Source of the DNA: Cranoglanis bouderius
Lineage: Eukaryota > Chordata > Actinopteri > Siluriformes > Cranoglanididae
Assembly: GCA_023630585.1 (NCBI GenBank)
Contig: CM042567.1
Span: 16,402,501 to 16,466,500 of the forward strand
Reading direction: 5' to 3'
Length of the DNA stretch: 64,000 bases
Positions 25,150 through 35,663 of this stretch are shown one piece after another. The position numbers and the translations under genes are program-made. Each line of letters opens with the position of its first letter. Positions within the stretch are counted from its first letter, which is position 1. The notes under the pieces were generated by a model. That model was given only the letters and a program-made list of their open reading frames with translations, had not been told where the DNA came from and ran no database searches.

Positions 25150-26681
25150 CTTGAAATGACGTAATCATGTGTAGAATTTCAGCTTTAATTCAAAGGGTTT
25201 AACAAACATATAGAGGTTCCACTGGCAGCCATACATGCCCATGCCATAACACTTCCTCCACAGGTTTGACAGATGATGTGGTATGCTTTGGAGCATGAGC
25301 CCTTCCTTTCCTTCTCCATACACTTCTCTTCCCAACATTCTGGTACAAGTTAGTCTTGCATCAGAACTAATCAGACTTTAAAAAAAAAAAAAGGGTTTTT
25401 AAAAAAAATATTTTTAGCAAAGTCTAATCTGGCCTTTCTGTTCTTGAGTGTTACCAGTGGTTTGCGCTTCTTGGGGTAAATTAGTTGTATTTACATTCAT
25501 GAAGGCGTCTCTTAATTGTAGACTTTGACAATGATACGCCTACCACCTCCAGTGTGTTCTTGACTTGGCTAGAAATTGTGAAGGGGTTTTTCTTCAACAA
25601 GGAAAGAATTCTGCATTCATCCACTTTAGTTCTCTTCTGTGGTCTTCCAGGCCTTTTGGTGCTGTTGAGCTCACCAGTGCATTCCTCCATTTTATAAATG
25701 TACCAAATGATTGAGTTGATTTGGCCACTCCTAAAGTTTCTGCTATCTCTCTGATAGGTCTGTTTACATGAAAAGCTCGCGCCTATTAAAACCGATTGTG
25801 TGGATGACTGGTACATCGTATAGCCAATGAAATTCTGAAAAATATGATAGGATACTTCACAGGTGAGTTTCAACACCTCAATTTAAAAGTCCCTGTGTAA
25901 AACTGTGTAACCAGTGGAAAGTTTCTCGTTTTCTGCACGTAAAAGCGCACAACGGTATCAGTTATGAATATACATACATTTGGTAGATTGCTGGGCATGT
26001 GATATGATAGCACTTAGTGTCACCTTTCATTAGTGCCCAAGATTATGAGAAAAAAGGCTTTTTATCCTAGGTATGTGCACATGGTTACCAAAGGCCCTTT
26101 GGAGTCTCCAAAAGGTGATTTTAGTAAAACGCATGGACATACCCTTAAATAAACATGTGTTGTAAAATATTAATTTTCTTTGGTATTATTCAAATTTGAG
26201 CTTGTACTAGGTAAGGCTTAATGCTGTGGTCCAATTGTGTTTTCCAGATAATAGCTCCCAGCTGTAGTCATCTGTATACAAAAACAAAACAAAACAAAAA
26301 AAACTTCTATTTCAGTGTGTTCAAACCTCTATTACTGAATACAAGTAGCACTTTCAGTGATTCCTGGGGGAAAAACATCAGAGTGTCACGCTTCAAAAAA
26401 GATCAAAACCATACATGTACTCGAAATGGTTCAAGAACAGCTTTAATTTTACTTTGGGTATGCCTTGGATAGGCATTTCAAGTTAATTTTACAGGAGGTT
26501 AAACCTTTAAGAGGTTAAACTGGGAAAATGCAAACGGTTAATGCAATATTTTGGTTAAACCCCTTGAATTAAAAGCTGGAATTCTACACTTCACATCTTG
26601 CTTGCTTCATTTCAAATCCAGGTTTACACAGGCAAAAGTAAGAAAATTGTGTCATTGTCCAATTATTTATGGACCTGACTG
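25150..26681 (-). mobile_element. Tc1-like element R, degraded, left end worn
   Basis: Right end ATTTATGGACCTGACTG (26665-26681) corresponds to the Tc1 terminus CAGTCAGGTCCATAAAT. The inner inverted pair TGTAGAATTTCAGCTTTAAT (about 25171) and ATTAAAAGCTGGAATTCTAC (about 26570) defines the terminal repeats. 25780-26550 holds unrecognised sequence and may include an insertion. Confidence 0.6.
25481..25770 (-). pseudogene. Tc1 transposase R, N-terminal part
   Basis: Minus-strand peptide QRDSRNFRSGQINSIIWYIY, then KRPGRPQKRTKVDECRILSL and SLSKSTIKRRLHE: the two helix-turn-helix subdomains and the GRPQKR hook of a Tc1 DNA-binding domain. Catalytic regions were not identified to the left, where sequence (25200-25470) is degenerate. 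Confidence 0.75.
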
Positions 26682-26723
26682 TGTGCGCCTAAGCTTTTCT
26701 ATGGTAAGGAAAACCCTGTGTGT

Positions 26724-26743
26724 CTATACACATATACACACAC

Positions 26744-26774
<31 letters not shown>

Positions 26775-26781
26775 TATACAC

Positions 26782-26838
<57 letters not shown>
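26724..26838. repeat. Compound (CA)n/(TA)n microsatellite
   Basis: Alternating TACACA, TATATA and a 46-bp CA block, directly abutting the left end of Tc1-F. Confidence 0.97.
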
Positions 26839-26841
<3 letters not shown>

Positions 26842-27560
26842 CTGTGCAAAAGTTCAATCAAATCAATATTTGGTGTGACCACTCTGCCTTCAAAACAGCA
26901 TCAATTCTTCTAGGTTCACTTGCACAAAATCAGGGATTTTGTAAGTATATAGTCAGGTGTATGATTAAACAATTATACCAAACAGGTACTAATGATCATC
27001 AATTCAATATGTAGGTTGAAACACAATCATTAACTGAAACAGAAAAAGCTGTGTAGGAAGAATAAAACCAGGTGAGGAACAGCGAAACTCTGCTAACAAG
27101 GCGAGGTTGCTGAAGACAGTTTACTGTCAAAAGTCATACACCATGGCAAGACTGAGCACAGCAACACAGAAGGTAGTTATACTGCATCAGCAAGGTCTCT
27201 CCCAAGCAGAAATGTCTCTTCAAGGCAGACAGGGGTTTCCAGATGTGCTGTGTATTGAAGAAGCACAAAGAAACAGACAACGGTGGGGACCATACACGCA
27301 GCGGTCGGCCATGGGAACTTACTGTAGCAGATGAAAGACACATCAGGCTTACTTCCCTTCATAATAAGATGTCCAGCAGTGCCATCAGCTCAGACCTGGC
27401 AGAAACCAGTGGGACCCCGATACACCTATCTACTGTCCGGAGAAGTCTGGTCAGAAGTGGCCCTCATTGGCCTGATGCTGTTAAGGTGTAACCAGCACGG
27501 CTTGTTCAAGACTCAATTTAGAGACCATGAATTCGGTGTCCGCATAAGAGCCCAAAAGGT
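26839..27560 (+). mobile_element. Tc1-like element F, 5' half
   Basis: Begins AGTACTGTGCAAAAGTT right after the CA tract, the same terminus type as fragment E (40232). It includes the leader and transposase start and fades at about 27560. The right terminus is missing. Confidence 0.75.
27143..27491 (+). pseudogene. Tc1 transposase F, N-terminal part, frameshifted
   Basis: MARLSTATQKVVILHQQGLS starts at 27143 (first helix-turn-helix). After a frame change near 27240, KKHKETDNGGDHTRSGRPWE is the GRP hook and SDLAETSGTPIHLSTVRRSL the second helix-turn-helix. No catalytic domain follows. Confidence 0.8.
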
Positions 27561-27611
27561 ACAGAATTGTTTGCAAGATACATCAGCAGCTATATTAAAT
27601 ATATATCATAG

Positions 27612-27865
27612 AGTTCAAATCGCCGGTTTCCCCCACAATCCAAAGACATGCAGCTAAGTGAATTTGAGACACTAAATTGCCCATAGGTGTGAGTGCAAGT
27701 GTGAATGTGTGTATGTCTGTGTGCTATCCCTGTGATAAACCGGCCATCTGTCCAGGGTGTTTCCCTGACTAAGGCCAGAGATGCTGGGATAGGCTCCAGC
27801 ATCACCGTGACCCTACATAGGAAAAGCAGTGTGGAGAATGGATGGACGGATGGATGGATGGAGTT
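27612..27865 (+). repeat. LINE-like 3' tail ending in (GGAT)n
   Basis: Contains CACAATCCAAAGACATGCAG, CTAAATTGCCCATAGGTGTG and GGGATAGGCTCCAGCATCAC, ending in GGATGGACGGATGGATGGAT. This is a well-known fish dispersed repeat, usually classed with L2-type LINE tails (from memory). Confidence 0.7.
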
Positions 27866-27925
27866 CAAATTGTCGTGTCAAAATGATCGTAATATTATGT
27901 TTTGTGTCAAAATGATTGCTAATGC

Positions 27926-28732
27926 CAGGGGAGTAACCTGGCCTGGGTATTTGGGGCTGTAGCCCTGAAGATTTTTTCCTTCAGCCCCAAATAATTCTCC
28001 ACTTGGAGCGGTTTGTCACTATGCAGCTGAACATCAGTAAGAAGACAGCAGTGCTGCAATTTCGTATCTTCAGTGAATGGAGTGTTGTGATTTTGTATCT
28101 TTAGTGAGCGGAGACCAATCAGATAGGGTTTACAGAAAAACGTGGAAATTCTTGTGTCATATTGGCTGACAGGTCTTAATTCTGCCAAAGGCTAGCTTAC
28201 ACAGTCAGACAGTGTAAGGAGTAAAATGGATATACGGAAATTTTATTTATTTTTTGGCCACTAAAGGGGATGAAACTGAAACACCAACATCCTCTCATGC
28301 TGAGCAGGAAAACAAGGTGTGTAAATGTCTACATGAGTACCAAGTTACGTGAAGATGATCTGAGCAGAGCATAAGGGAAGCTAACGTACTTTGCATGGCA
28401 CTGCAGCAGCTAAACCCATACAATGATAGCTTAGGTGCGCCTCCCCTTGGCTAGCGATACCGAACTAGCCTAGTCTCATGTTAGATGGCTAAAAAGTTTT
28501 ATATTTTATCAGTCTGGCATTTTATCGGTCTGCAAACCGTGATAATACCCGAGGCAACTTTTATGATAAATCCAACTTTTTGTCCAATTTGTAAGCCTTA
28601 ACCCTCACATACAAAAAAATTTTTTTTTAATGCATGGCAACAGTCTATTTAGAAGTATGTTTTTAAAAGTTGTTTGATGGAGAAGAATCTGGCCTCAGCC
28701 CCGGATTATTAACAGTATAGCAAACGCCCCTG
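27926..28732. mobile_element. Short hAT-type nonautonomous element
   Basis: Ends CAGGGGAGT / ACGCCCCTG are inverted with one mismatch. The flanking octamers GCTAATGC (27918-27925) and GCTAGTAC (28733-28740) agree at six of eight positions. GGGGCTGTAGCC and GGCCTCAGCCCC recur inside both ends. No coding region. Confidence 0.6.
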
Positions 28733-28740
28733 GCTAGTAC

Positions 28741-30102
28741 TAACAATTTCAGTAATGTAACCGAGGCTAATAATAACTGGCATTTGGATTCTACCTATTA
28801 AGAGGAGGAAACAAAGCAGCAGCACAAACTGTGTGAAACGGATGTCCGAAAAAGTAAAACACGATATCACAAGAGGTGTGTCCTTTAAGGTAGGATGTGA
28901 GCGATCAGCTGAGTGAACATGTTTGCATGCCTGTTTATCTCTCTCTCTCATTTATTCAAATACTGTAAGAACGATAACATTGTACCAATCTGTAAATCAC
29001 TATGGTGTTCTCGTTGCTAGAATTTAACTTCTAAAATGTTACTAGAATAAATTAATTTCTAAAATGTTCGATATACAGTAAGCCAGAAACAGATTGCAGT
29101 GATACAAGTCAGTCAGCTAACAGCAACATCATGGTAAACAAATGTGCGCCAGTTATATGCATGATTTAATATGAAGCATCCGAAAAGGTCCCGTCTATAA
29201 CATTATTATGGTTGTTCAACGCAAAGAAGGGACATGATTTGTTGATCATAATTAGCATGGACATAATTTGGCTTTGTACAGAAAGTTTCAAGTTATTTGT
29301 ATTAATAATTATTATATGATACAAACTTAATCTTTAAAACATACGGACGCATCGCGACTTCCTAAATATAGCCCTTATAAATTCAAAAGGCATGATAAAG
29401 TGAGTATTTATTTCACAGACATTTTTCAATCTTTCTGCAAAATGCTTAATGTTAAAGTTTTTAAAAAGAGATTTTTGAACGCTCTTTTTAAAGCATGAAA
29501 TATGGCTGGTTGAAAATGTCATACTAGTATTGGTCCACACCTCATGTGGTGGATAAACATGCCAATTTCCTTAAAATTTCTATTACAGCAAATTAACGCA
29601 GTAAAATACAGACCTAAATTGACAACTTAAAAAGGGTTTTGTTCTTTTGGTAAGAACTTTATTTTTTTAATAGTAAAAGTTGACATTTGCATGGAATTGC
29701 CTATCTTTATCCTCTATGTTTTGGCCTTCCGCCCACACAGAGACAGCGTTTTTGTCCAGCAAAAAATAAAAGAAAAAAAAGCGAAAAAGAGCTTTTCTCA
29801 AAAACGCTTTCCCCAAGTGGATACATTTGAAAATGCCGCTTTCTATGGAGGACCAAACCTCTATAGTTAAACCTCTATAGTTTTCGCGTTGTAGTGTGGA
29901 CTGAGAAAACAGATATTCAAAATCAGTGACGTACTTTTAGTCGCGTCATCCAGGCATGTGACCTGTTCAACTCAAACTCAAAACAAACAAAATGGTGGAC
30001 AATGTTGTTCTGCAGTTATTCTGCCTGATATCCAGTTTGATAGCGTTGTTAGATTAATGTCACTTTATACAACCTTTAAAAAAAACCTGTGTTCTCAAAT
30101 AA
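28741..30102. other. Intron 1 sequence without recognised gene
   Basis: 29720-30060 (AAAACGCTTTCCCCAAGTGG, then GTTGTAGTGTGGACTGAG) and 33800-33880 (TTTCAGTGTGGACAAG) look like halves of an older dispersed repeat into which the element at 30111-33792 inserted. The rest is unrecognised. Confidence 0.45.
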
Positions 30103-30440
30103 ATGGAAAGTAGGGATATTTTATCGTTCGCGATATACGTTAGAAATTCTCCCCACAATAAGAATTAGTCTTCCCACGATAATAACGATAAAGCGTAGTT
30201 GATGATGTATTTCTGTGTGCGACGGTCTGTGACCCATTCGCAGCTCACATGCAGCGCAAAAACAAGTATGGAGGAAGGCGGACGTGAAGCTCTTGAGGAG
30301 TTTATCGCTACACGAGGAGCCTGGTGTTTGGATATTTACTGTTTTTTATTCTTTTATGTAATAGAGGATATGCATTGACGTCACTTTCTTGCTGGAACAC
30401 GCCCCCCTCGGCCGGACAGAGTGGCACAACATCCAGCAAA

Positions 30441-30756
30441 ATGGCTGGTTTTAATAGGGGGAGCTGCGAAAATGATAGTATAACTAACAATTATCAGCTT
30501 AAATCAAAGGCAGTTGGACTCGACAGTGACCCTTACAACTTGCCCAAGAACCTGTAGTCCATGGACAGGCAGCATGTGGCCAGAAATCAGTTTTCCTGAC
30601 ATTTATATGTACCTGATTTCGACGCTGGGGAAATGCACTAAGCAAACCTGAAGGCGTACAAAAGCCTCGACGCTTGGTCCTACTTCAAGGCGAGATTTGT
30701 TGGAGAAATTAAAGGTGACAAGAACACCAATAAACATTCTGGTTATATGTGGACAG
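30441..30756 (+). pseudogene. First-exon remnant of transposon-borne gene (copy 2), with splice donor
   Basis: MAGFNRGSCENDSITNNYQL, then KSKAVGLDSDPYNLPKNL and a stop (30555-30557) where copy 1 has Trp. After frame breaks it continues KAYKSLDAWSYFKARFVGEI and ends HSGYMWTG at GACAG|GTACGT (30756/30757), a plausible donor. The peptide pattern matches, from memory, N-terminal parts of fish SWIM/YqaJ-type proteins. Confidence 0.5.
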
Positions 30757-30826
30757 GTACGTATGTGCAGATGTTTTTATTTTATTATATAATTTTATCT
30801 GGTAAACCGTAAGCTAGCTAGTCCTA

Positions 30827-32377
30827 CAGCCGTGGCCAAAAGTTTTGAGAATGACACAAATATTAATTTTTACAAAGTCTGCTGCCTCAGTTTTTATGAT
30901 GGGAATTTGCATATACTCCAGAATGTTATGAAGAGTGATCAGATGAATTGCAATTAATTTCAAAGTCCCTCTTTGCCATGAAAATGAACTTAATCCCAAA
31001 AAAACATGTCCACTGCATTTCAGCCCTTCCACAAAAGTACCAGCTGACATCATGTCAGTGATTCTCTCGTTAACACAGGTGAGAGTGTTAACGAGGACAA
31101 GGCTGGAGATCACTCTGTCATGCTGATTGAGTTAGAATAACAGACTGGAAGCTTTAAAAGGAGGGTGGTGCTTGAAATTTTGTTCTTCCTCTGTTAACTA
31201 TGGGTACCTGCAAGGAAACACGTGCAGCCGTCATTGCTTTGCACAAAAAGGGATACACAGGCAAGGATATTGCTGCTAGTAAGATTGCACCTAAATCAAC
31301 CATTTATCGGATCATCAAGACCTTCAAGGAGAGAGGTTCAACTGTTGTGAAGAAGGCTTCAGGGCGCCCAAGAAAGTCCAGTAAGCGCCAGGACCATCTC
31401 CTAAAGTTGATTCAGCTGCGGGATCGGGGCACCACCAGTGCAGAGCTTGCTCAGGAATGGCAGCAGGCAGGTGTGAGTGCGTCTGCACGCACAGTAAGGT
31501 GAAGACTTTTGGAGGATGGCCTGGTGTCAAGAAGGACAGCAAAGAAGCCACTTCTCTCCAGGAAAAACATCAGGGACAGACTGCTATTCTGCAACAAGTA
31601 CAGGGATTGGACTGCTGAGGACTGGGGTAATGTCATTTTCTCTGATGAATCCCCTTTCCGATTGTTTGGGGCATCTGGAAAAAAGCTTGTCCGGAGAAGA
31701 AAAGGTGAGCGCTACCATCAGTCCTGTGTCATGCCAACAGTAAAGCATCCTGAGACCACTCATGTGTGGGGTTGCTTTTCAGCCAAGGGAGTGGGCTCAC
31801 TCACAATTTTGCCTAAGAACACAGCCATGAATAAAGAATGGTACAAACACATCCTCAGAGAGCAACTTCTCCTAACCATCCAAGAACAGTTTGGTGACGA
31901 ACAATGCCTTTTCCAGCATGATGGGGCACCTTGCCACAAGGCAAAAGTGATAACGAAGTGGCTCGGGGAACAAAACATCGACATTTTGGGTCCATGGCCA
32001 GGAAACTCCCCAGACCTTAATCCCATGGAGAATTTGTGGTCAATCCTCAAGAGGCAGGTGGACAAACAAAAACCCACAAACTCTGACAAACTCCAAGCAT
32101 TGATTATGCAAGAATGGGCTGCCATCAGTCAGGATGTGGCCCAGAAGTTGATTGACAGCATGCCAGGGCGAATTGCAGAGGTCTTGAAAAAGAAGGGTCA
32201 ACACTGCAAATATTGACTCTTTGCATAAACTTCATGTAATTGTCAATAAAAGCCATTGACACTTGCTTGTGATTATACTTCAGTAACAGTTAGGAACATC
32301 TGACAAAAAGATCTAAAAACACTGAAGCAGTAGACTTTGTGAAAAATAATATTTGTGTCAACTTTTGGCCACGGCTG
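30827..32377 (+). mobile_element. Tc1-like element C, complete
   Basis: Ends CAGCCGTGGCCAAAAGTTTT / AACTTTTGGCCACGGCTG between TA dinucleotides (30825-30826 and 32378-32379). 1551 bp. It inserted into the older 8-bp-TSD element; removing it restores GTCCTAGTTTG. Confidence 0.95.
31200..32216 (+). pseudogene. Tc1 transposase C, single nonsense codon
   Basis: A 338-codon reading frame interrupted only by TGA at 31500-31502, between SARTVR and RLLEDGL where other members have Arg (CGA to TGA is a CpG transition; inference). MGTCKETRAAVIALHKKGYT opens the paired-like domain and KKASGRPRKSSK is the hook. The catalytic motifs are FSDESPF, FQHDGAPCHKA and SPDLNPMENLW, so the DD34E triad is complete. 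The C-terminus is KKKGQHCKY with the stop at 32214-32216. This is one of the least damaged transposases in the window. Confidence 0.93.
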
Positions 32378-32426
32378 TAGTTTGTTTGTTGCCAACACTG
32401 CTTCCACTTACTAACGTTATATATTT

Positions 32427-32633
32427 GTGATGGTAAAACACAGTCAGAGAATGAACGAGTCCCCATTGAAACCTTGGATAGCTGCAGAGAAGACCGGGAC
32501 AGTTTTGACAGGCTATTGTACATGTATGGCACGACTTGGAGAGATATGTTCGCATGTAGCAGCGCTGATGTTTGCAGTTATGTCTGGAGTGAGGATGCGG
32601 GATGACGCTTTACTTCTCCTTTCTGTTTTCTGA
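32427..32633 (+). pseudogene. SWIM zinc-finger domain fragment
   Basis: The ORF contains NESPLKPWIAAEKTGTVLTG followed by YCTCMARLGEICSHVAALMF. The spacing Cys-X-Cys-X7-Cys-X-His is the SWIM zinc-finger signature, found in transposase-like and nuclease proteins, here in the form seen in fish genes that also carry a YqaJ-like domain. Only this domain is visible and no complete protein can be assembled. It lies in the same transposon and orientation as the exon at 30441-30756, separated from it by nested Tc1-C. Confidence 0.7.
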
Positions 32634-33370
32634 CAGTCTGTAAAAAGATAGCTCAGAATTCTTGTTGGATCTTTTAGCGCAGTCGCTCACACAACAGCTT
32701 TTCCCCATTTTAGATGCATTTTTTTTGTGTTTTCACGGAATTCACGCTGTACACTAATGCTGCCGCTCAGTCTTTTTGCCACTCAGTGGGCATGACCGCG
32801 GCGAGTTCCGTGACGTCACGTGCATACCCTCTATTGGTATATTTTACCCATCTGATGATGGGTAAGTTTTACTTTTAGATCAATGCGTGTGTTTCCGAAG
32901 CCTGTTTCACACCACACACTGCAGTAGAGCAGAAGCAGTACACATTTTCTTCGACGTACATGTTAATGAATCACTGCTTTTAAACCGGACGCTGCAGCAG
33001 TGCGGCCGTGCAGCGGAGTAGCAGTGCGTGAGCAGCAGCGAAGCGGGAGTTTCTGCGTCAGGTCTATTTTTTGCTGTGCTGCTCGCACTGAATTAAAGCG
33101 CCAGTACACAGTTGAAAGACTTAAATGAAGATGAGCTGACACAAAAAAAGTACATATTGCACAGAAAAAGCATATATTTGTAGAGTAGTATGTTTTAAAT
33201 GAATGAGAATAGTGTTATTTTTGACGTGGAGGTACAGCAATAAAATTAATAGGTTGCTAAAAGAGAAAACTACACCTGTCAAAACTGTTTTCTATTATAA
33301 TGCTGCTTGATATCAAGTTAAAATCCAAAATGCACTCTCAGAGATTCTAAAAGATATGTTGGCATTCTTG

Positions 33371-33393
33371 GCAAAAAAAAAAAAAAAAAAAAA
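33371..33393. repeat. Poly(A) tract
   Basis: About 22 consecutive A inside the 8-bp-TSD element; no retroposon body was recognised upstream. Confidence 0.8.
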
Positions 33394-33800
33394 TAGTGTT
33401 GAGTTTTCGTCACACGTGACTTGTAAACGTGCTCCTCCCCATGTAAATGTTATATTACATAACGATCAAGTTAATAAAACTCCTCAACAGCCCACTCACA
33501 ATAACTGTTGTATAATATTTGGTTTGCTTTTCAAGGACATTAACTATGTAAACCGAGAAATTTTCTGCAAAGCGCGCTGCAGTTTCTGCACGTAAAACGC
33601 TGCTGGTGTGAAATTTTGCGCACTGCGTGCGGTGTGCACCAGGCATGAGGCTCTCAAGACTGCATGCAGCAATCACTTGTAGCCAAAAACAGTGGTAAAT
33701 GGTACTATATTTATATCGCCACTAATATTGTTATTGCAATAAATGCAAGAAAATATCGTGATATAGTTTTGAGTCCATATCGCCCATCCCTAATGGAAAG

Positions 33801-34080
33801 TAAATAAACTTCTGAAGGAAATGATGCAGGCCAAAGTTTCTTAAGCATTTTCAGATGTTTCAGTGTGGACAAGCAAGATGGACAACAGCCTCAGGGCTAC
33901 TCAACATGTCACTACAGAAGATGGGTCTAACTCTGCCTGTTCCAAAGGGCACGTTCCCTTTGTGTGCAGGCTCAACTCCAGCTACTACAAGTTGCACCAA
34001 CACTGTTGAAATGCCCTATTGGTCCTCTAGATCAAGAATATTATACTTGGTCATTTATTTATTGAGGAGAATTATCCAAT
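33801..34080. other. Unannotated intron stretch right of the 8-bp-TSD element
   Basis: Only the GTTTCAGTGTGGACAAG motif (about 33858) is suggestive, as the other half of an interrupted dispersed repeat. Confidence 0.4.
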
Positions 34081-34081
34081 A

Positions 34082-34150
34082 TTGAGTGAGTCACAAAAGT
34101 ATGTGAACCTTTGCTTTCAGTATCTGGTGTGACCACCCTGTGCAGTAATA
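34082..34150 (-). mobile_element. Tc1-like terminal fragment (family S)
   Basis: CACAAAAGTATGTGAACCTT followed by TATCTGGTGTGACCACCCTG is the terminal-repeat and C-terminal style of a fish Tc1 element. Only about 70 bp remain before the DIRS1-type sequence. Confidence 0.5.
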
Positions 34151-34151
34151 A

Positions 34152-35626
34152 CTATAGGTTACTTGAGTAACCCCGGTTCTCTGATAGCATTAAGCGAGGT
34201 GTCTCACTATGGGATACGCCCCTTCCGCGTATTCCTCAGAAGCCCTATTACATTACACCAGCCCGTACTGGCTGGCAGGCATGACGCTTGTGTCTGGGAG
34301 TAGCTCCCCTCTCCAGTATAAAATGAGCAGCACAACGTCATTCTAGCATTCAAAACAAGCACACCTCTTCCTCGCTTCACATAGCAAGGAGGGTGATCTG
34401 GTGAGACACCTCACTTAATGCTATCAGAGAACCGGGGTTACTCAAGTAACCTATAGTTCTCTTTCAAGCATACGTTTCGGTCTCACTATGGGATATTCTA
34501 GCTCCCGTATTGCCAGACAGCCTGTTTCGAACCCCTCTGCCAACCAGGAATTACACCACTTAGGGCTGGACGAGTCCTCGCAGACTCAGGATCCTACGCT
34601 CAGCACAGCATGAGCTAACATCTGTGCTGTAACGTCTAATCTATAAAACCTCGTACATGTGTGCGGTGAGGACCAGCTCACTGCTTCATATATATCCTGA
34701 ACCGTGACTCCCTTAAAAAGAGCCCATGAAGTCGACATTCCTCTCGTAGAATGCGCGCGCAAACCAGCTGGGGGTACAAGACCCTTACTGGAATATGCCA
34801 AGGAAATCGCCCCCACTATCCAGTGTGATAGGCGCTGTACGGTGATCGGTCTCCCTGTACGTGGTTTTGCCCAAGATACGAACAGCTGATCCCCCTCTCT
34901 GAACTTCCCAATCCGTTCTGTGTAAATTCGCAGCGCACGCACTGGGCATAAAGTATTTAACCGTTGCTGCTCCACTGAAGCATGGGTTGAAGGGGTGGGT
35001 AAAATGCTCTTAGTTCAAGGGGAACAATGGAATTAATGACTTTGGGCATAAATGCAGGCTTCAGTTTCAGTAGTATCCCCCGGCATAAACTGCATACACA
35101 CAGAATGTACCAAAAGCGCATGAAGTTCGCTCACATGCTTCGCCGAGGCCAGCGCTAACAGCAGCGCCATTTTAAACTACAATATTTTATAATTGACTTT
35201 GTCCAGTGGCTCAAAAGGGGGCCCTGAAAGAACCTTGAGTACCAATGTTAAGTCCCACGAAGGAGAAAGTAGTTTCGAGACTGGCAAGGAGCGCCGCACA
35301 CCCTTCATAAAGCGGCATACTAAGGAGTGTTGTCCCACTGTCTTACCATCAAAGCCTATGTGGCATGCCGAAATAGCAGCCAGAAACACTTTCATGGTTG
35401 AAAACGCGTTCCATTGATCTATCAAGCCTTGCAGAAAGGATAGGATCACAGCCACCAGACACTGAAACGGAATCTCGTGCCTATCTGCGCACCATCGCTC
35501 GAACACACTCCATTTACATTCATAAAGAGACCTAGTAGAAGAAGCTCTAGCGTTCTGTATAATCTCGATAACGCTGTCGGGCAGCCCAGACACGTTCAAG
35601 TTTGACCGTTCACTGGCCATTCCCAT
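34152..35626 (-). mobile_element. DIRS1-type retrotransposon fragment, 3' part
   Basis: A tyrosine-recombinase gene on the minus strand followed downstream (left) by an inverted-repeat pair. TAGGTTACTTGAGTAACCCC at 34153 and GGGGTTACTCAAGTAACCTA at 34435 are perfect complements within ~50-bp arms (34152-34204 / 34401-34456), typical of DIRS termini and internal complementary regions. Reverse transcriptase and gag parts are absent; Tc1-D2 follows at 35664. Confidence 0.85.
34586..35626 (-). pseudogene. DIRS1-type tyrosine recombinase, frameshifted
   Basis: The N-terminal core-binding part reads PDSVIEIIQNARASSTRSLY, WSVFERWCADRHEIPFQCLV and KTVGQHSLVCRFMKGVRRSL (35626-35177). The catalytic part near 35160-35110 reads LLLALASAKHVSELHALLV. 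The C-terminal part (34975-34586) has LSHWIVGAISLAYSSKGL, then RAHSTRG (the HxxR box) and ARFYRLDV-like TRFYRLDV with the nucleophilic Tyr. The conserved first Arg (SAKRV in family members) is His here (codon 35137-35135). Two or more frame breaks separate the parts. Confidence 0.85.
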
Positions 35627-35663
35627 AGTGCCAAGCGCTCCAGGTGAGGGTGTAAATTATATA

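Larger units (their letters stand above)
30111..33792 (+). mobile_element. 8-bp-TSD DNA transposon with SWIM zinc-finger coding remnants (copy 2)
   Basis: Ends TAGGGAT / ATCCCTA lie between perfect octamers ATGGAAAG (30103-30110 and 33793-33800). The right terminus in reverse reads TAGGGATGGGCGATATGG, a hAT-like end. The interior carries two gene remnants, an exon-like segment at 30441-30756 and a SWIM domain at 32427-32633, unlike any hAT transposase I know. Tc1-C (30827-32377) is nested inside; without it the element is about 2.1 kb. Copy 1 (2773-3374) is a second, inverted piece. Superfamily is uncertain: TSD length fits hAT or P-type elements. Confidence 0.85.

Noticed and set aside
32899..33650. 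Possible separate element with GCCTGTTTCACACC / GGTGTGCACCAGGC ends inside the SWIM transposon
   Set aside because: Inverted match is partial and no target duplication could be found.
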